64,000 nucleotides of DNA from Oreocharis arfaki. Taxonomy: Eukaryota > Chordata > Aves > Passeriformes > Paramythiidae. Numbering within the stretch: the stretch's first letter is position 1; each line of letters starts with the position of its first letter. The stretch spans positions 248,001 through 312,000 of the forward strand of contig VZRR01012411.1 in assembly GCA_013398015.1 (NCBI GenBank), read 5' to 3'. Of the stretch, positions 61,276-64,000 are shown piece after piece. Made by a program: the position numbers and the translations under genes. The notes beneath the pieces were generated by a model. The model searched no databases and was not told the origin of the DNA. It saw only the letters and a list, made by a program, of their open reading frames with translations.

Positions 61276-64000
61276 ACCAAAGCAATGCTATCAATTTATT
61301 GTGGAAGCAGTTGTTGTCTGGACATAACTACATACACATAACTAATGCAGACCTGTTTGAGTTCCTGCTGACATACATTGCATCCATCTGTTGCAGGTGG
61401 TATACAACCCTCTCCTTTAGTTTCCATATGCGGGGGTAGAAGCAGACACAAATATGTGCTTGTCTTGATGCAAGTTTCTGTATGCCAGTGTTACACTGGG
61501 GATGAGGGAGCAGGGCAATCTCAGTTAATTGCTGTGAAAGTCTTGCACTGTTTCTAACCCTTCTCCAATTCATTGGAGAGAAAGGTGGTTTAAGAACTCA
61601 TTTCTCTAGCTTTGTTTGTATGCATGAAGAGGCTCCTGGCAGCATGAAGAGAAGCATCTGGGGGATATTACGGCTGATTGATCCCACAGCAGCCTGATTT
61701 AGAAGCAATTTCGATGATTTATGCCACAGCTCTTGTTTATCCAATAGGAACATGTCCTCCCCAAGGGTCGGTACAGCAGGGCTCACTCACATGTGAGACG
61801 GTTACACTGCTACCACTAAAGGGATGGAAGAACTGGATAGATAGAACCTAGAGTCGTGTCTTGTGCCTTATTAGTCATATCATACCTTTATCTTTTTTAA
61901 GTTGAACATTTAATTAAAGCACAAATATGATTAGATTTCAGGTCCTCTGCTGCTAGCTGTGTAAGGCAGGACACGTTATTTTGTTTGATGGTACTATATT
62001 AGACACATGTGGCCTCAGTCCTTGGGAATCTCAGACAGAACCACATCTAAAGTAATAGATTAGATCCTTCATGATGGCTCAGTGTTCCCTGGCGCAAAGC
62101 AGGACAGCAGCCCTCCTCTCCTAATACTGGTTCTCTAAGTGACTGGTTTAACTATTGTGTGTGACTCCAGCATAGGGAGGCAGGTACCTAGAGTCATTTT
62201 AAAGGCCTCGTGTATGCTGTCTGACTTTCAACTGCCAGTCTGGAAGTGCAGGGCTCCTGCAAGCTCTGCATCATGTCTACCACTCTCATCTGAATGTTGT
62301 GAATACCACAGGGTGTTGTAAGCATCACTAGACACCTATTTCATTGGGATAACTCCCTAGGTGACCAAACAAAAGACTGAGATAAGCACAGCCTTTCAGT
62401 CACCCCCCACCCCCTTCAAAATCAATATAGGACATGGATTTACTACAGCAGTTCAAATAAAATGTTGTGTCCTGTGGAGACCTTCATACTTAGTCGAGTG
62501 TGCTTTTGCTGACGTTAAATTTACCAAAACAGTACAAGACTCTTAAATGTACCAGATAATTTATTGGAAAATCAGTAAAGTCTTTGCACTAAGTGTTTTC
62601 CATATAATACTTCAATTTCAATAGCTGCCAAAAATGATTCCTCAATTTGTTCAACTGCTCTAAGATAAAGGACGCTCTTGACTCAATAACAAAAATTCTA
62701 AAGCATGCAGGAACAATTAAATGGATGGTTTAGCACAGAAAAAAGTGATGTATGTGGGTTTGTTGCAGCTTCCTTTGGTTTGTGTTTGTTTGTTTTTGGT
62801 TTTGTTTGGGTTTTTTTCCCTAATAAAGCATTATAACCCCTTATCTTGAATAATTTACATTAGGAAGTGTTAGATGCATACAAATCCATAAACAACATTA
62901 TCTTGTAATTTCCAGTGTCTGACGCTATGCCTTGAGGTTCAGTGAGTAACATTATTGGAAGTGCTATGTTCTTTCAGGATGGTTTTCATTTCCCTACAAT
63001 ACATAAACCCCATAACTAGGTACAACAATTAGAACAGTTGTTCTCTCTTCAGTAATGTGTTTCTCAAGATGTACTTAGAAAGCACTCCTATAGAGAAAAG
63101 ATTAGATAATGTTATAATTATTTCAGTGCTTTCCTTCCACAGTGATGAAGTCTCTCCCTGGTACACGGATTGAAGTAAAAGTCTGAAACTGTTATTGCTT
63201 AGACCACCCCTGTATGTCATAAATGATAGAGCAGTTACTGACACACATTGATGCTTTTTAGTTTCACATTTTCTAGGACAATCAGAACAACAGGATTAAG
63301 ATGTGCTTACCTGAAGTAAATTACTTAGTTCCTGGGTTTTGAGTGTCCTTAAACAGAAGTCACATAAAATGCTCTAATTTCGTTCTTGCTCACCTAACAG
63401 TGATACCACAGAAACTGCTGCCCGAACTTCTTCCAGGCCCATTTGGTCAGTGCAACCACAGTCACTGTGAGGGGGAATGGAATGCTGTCGCTGGAGCAGT
63501 TAGCCTGGGAGGACACCCTGAATTAACTATTTCTGCTTTCCTGGACTCTGTGGAAGATGGAGTACAAAACTTTCCAACAGCATTTGTCAGTGTAACAGCC
63601 TTGTTCTTAGCTCACCAGAGATTCTGTGCCTGGTAGATTGGCCCAGAAGGGTGGAAGCATGTCATCCTTGGCACGTCTCACAGTGATGAGAGGCCCAGCT
63701 GAAGCCCTGCTGGCACCTTCACTGGGTGTAGTTTTGTGAGCCTCTACCACAGTGGGTGCACAATCCCGGCCCCTACCAGACAGTTCTGCGGCCCCTCTGC
63801 CACTCCTCTAGGTGAGGAGAGTGTACACAGGTGTCAGTGACATCCTTTCCATGCTGTTCTCTGGTGGTCCTGGAACTCAAGAGGTGCCCTGATGGGCCCT
63901 ATGCTACTGTGCAGTGCTTGCCCCAGGGCAGCTGTGATGGCACAGGCGAGGACTAACATCCAGCTGTCCTGCCAGCCTTGACAGATCCACCACACAGTGT

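Larger units (their letters stand above)
58874..64000 (+). other. FREM1: FREM1 intron 34, continuing past window end
   Basis: After the exon 34 donor I searched by eye for the expected lectin-domain continuation (YLGNLVTV-like, WIGL, then WxxxxC...YVC) and found none. At least 5.1 kb of intron therefore remains in the window. It contains a (TAA)n stretch at 59353-59376, a sense CR1 3' fragment at 60745-61275, a T/G-rich run at 62770-62815, and a GC-richer end with an unexplained 97-codon ORF (63343-63636). Confidence 0.75.

Noticed and set aside
1..64000. CRISPR arrays, operons, phage or prokaryotic systems, tRNA or rRNA genes
   Set aside because: Looked for and not seen. The exon-intron structure, CR1 and LTR show an animal (bird) nuclear genome.

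Overview
This window holds most of one vertebrate gene, FREM1 (FRAS1-related extracellular matrix protein 1, also called QBRICK), on the + strand. I recognised it by reading spliced exons against remembered vertebrate FREM1; no search was run. The genome is almost certainly avian. There are at least seven CR1 LINE fragments with the bird-type 3' end. There is also a solo LTR (46391-46987) of a family that I recall as abundant in non-galliform birds. The human 9p region carrying FREM1 corresponds to the bird Z chromosome, so a Z location is likely (inference).

Layout. Positions 1 to about 10.6 kb are upstream sequence with no protein-coding exon I can support. They contain CR1 pieces, a T/G-rich tract, a (GT)19 microsatellite, an unexplained minus-strand ORF and a small exon-like segment at 5179-5219 that might be an untranslated first exon. 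The first coding exon, carrying the start codon and signal peptide, is at 10865-11095 and probably has 5'UTR attached from 10596. Another 33 coding exons follow to 58873. All 34 join in frame with consistent intron phases, giving about 2081 codons. The introns range from 184 bp to 5.1 kb and hold CR1 pieces, the solo LTR and simple repeats. From 58874 to the window end I find no further FREM1 exon. The C-type lectin domain is cut after its first third, so its last exons and the 3'UTR must lie beyond 64000.

Protein. The order is signal peptide, a cysteine-containing N-terminal region, twelve CSPG (NG2-like) repeats, one Calx-beta domain, a poorly conserved linker and a C-type lectin domain. 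FREM1 is a secreted basement-membrane protein that works in a complex with FRAS1 and FREM2 to hold epithelium to underlying mesenchyme. No membrane segment is seen apart from the signal peptide, as expected.

Points worth a second look: the integrin-binding RGD I remember in mammalian FREM1 reads GGD here, which one base change could produce. Intron 24 has a GC donor (GC-AG intron). The Met used by the human short isoform TILRR is kept. Exon 4 is preceded by an in-frame Met plus a hydrophobic stretch that could act as an alternative signal peptide. The 5'UTR holds two upstream ORFs. I found no novel multi-gene system; this is a single large, well-preserved gene.
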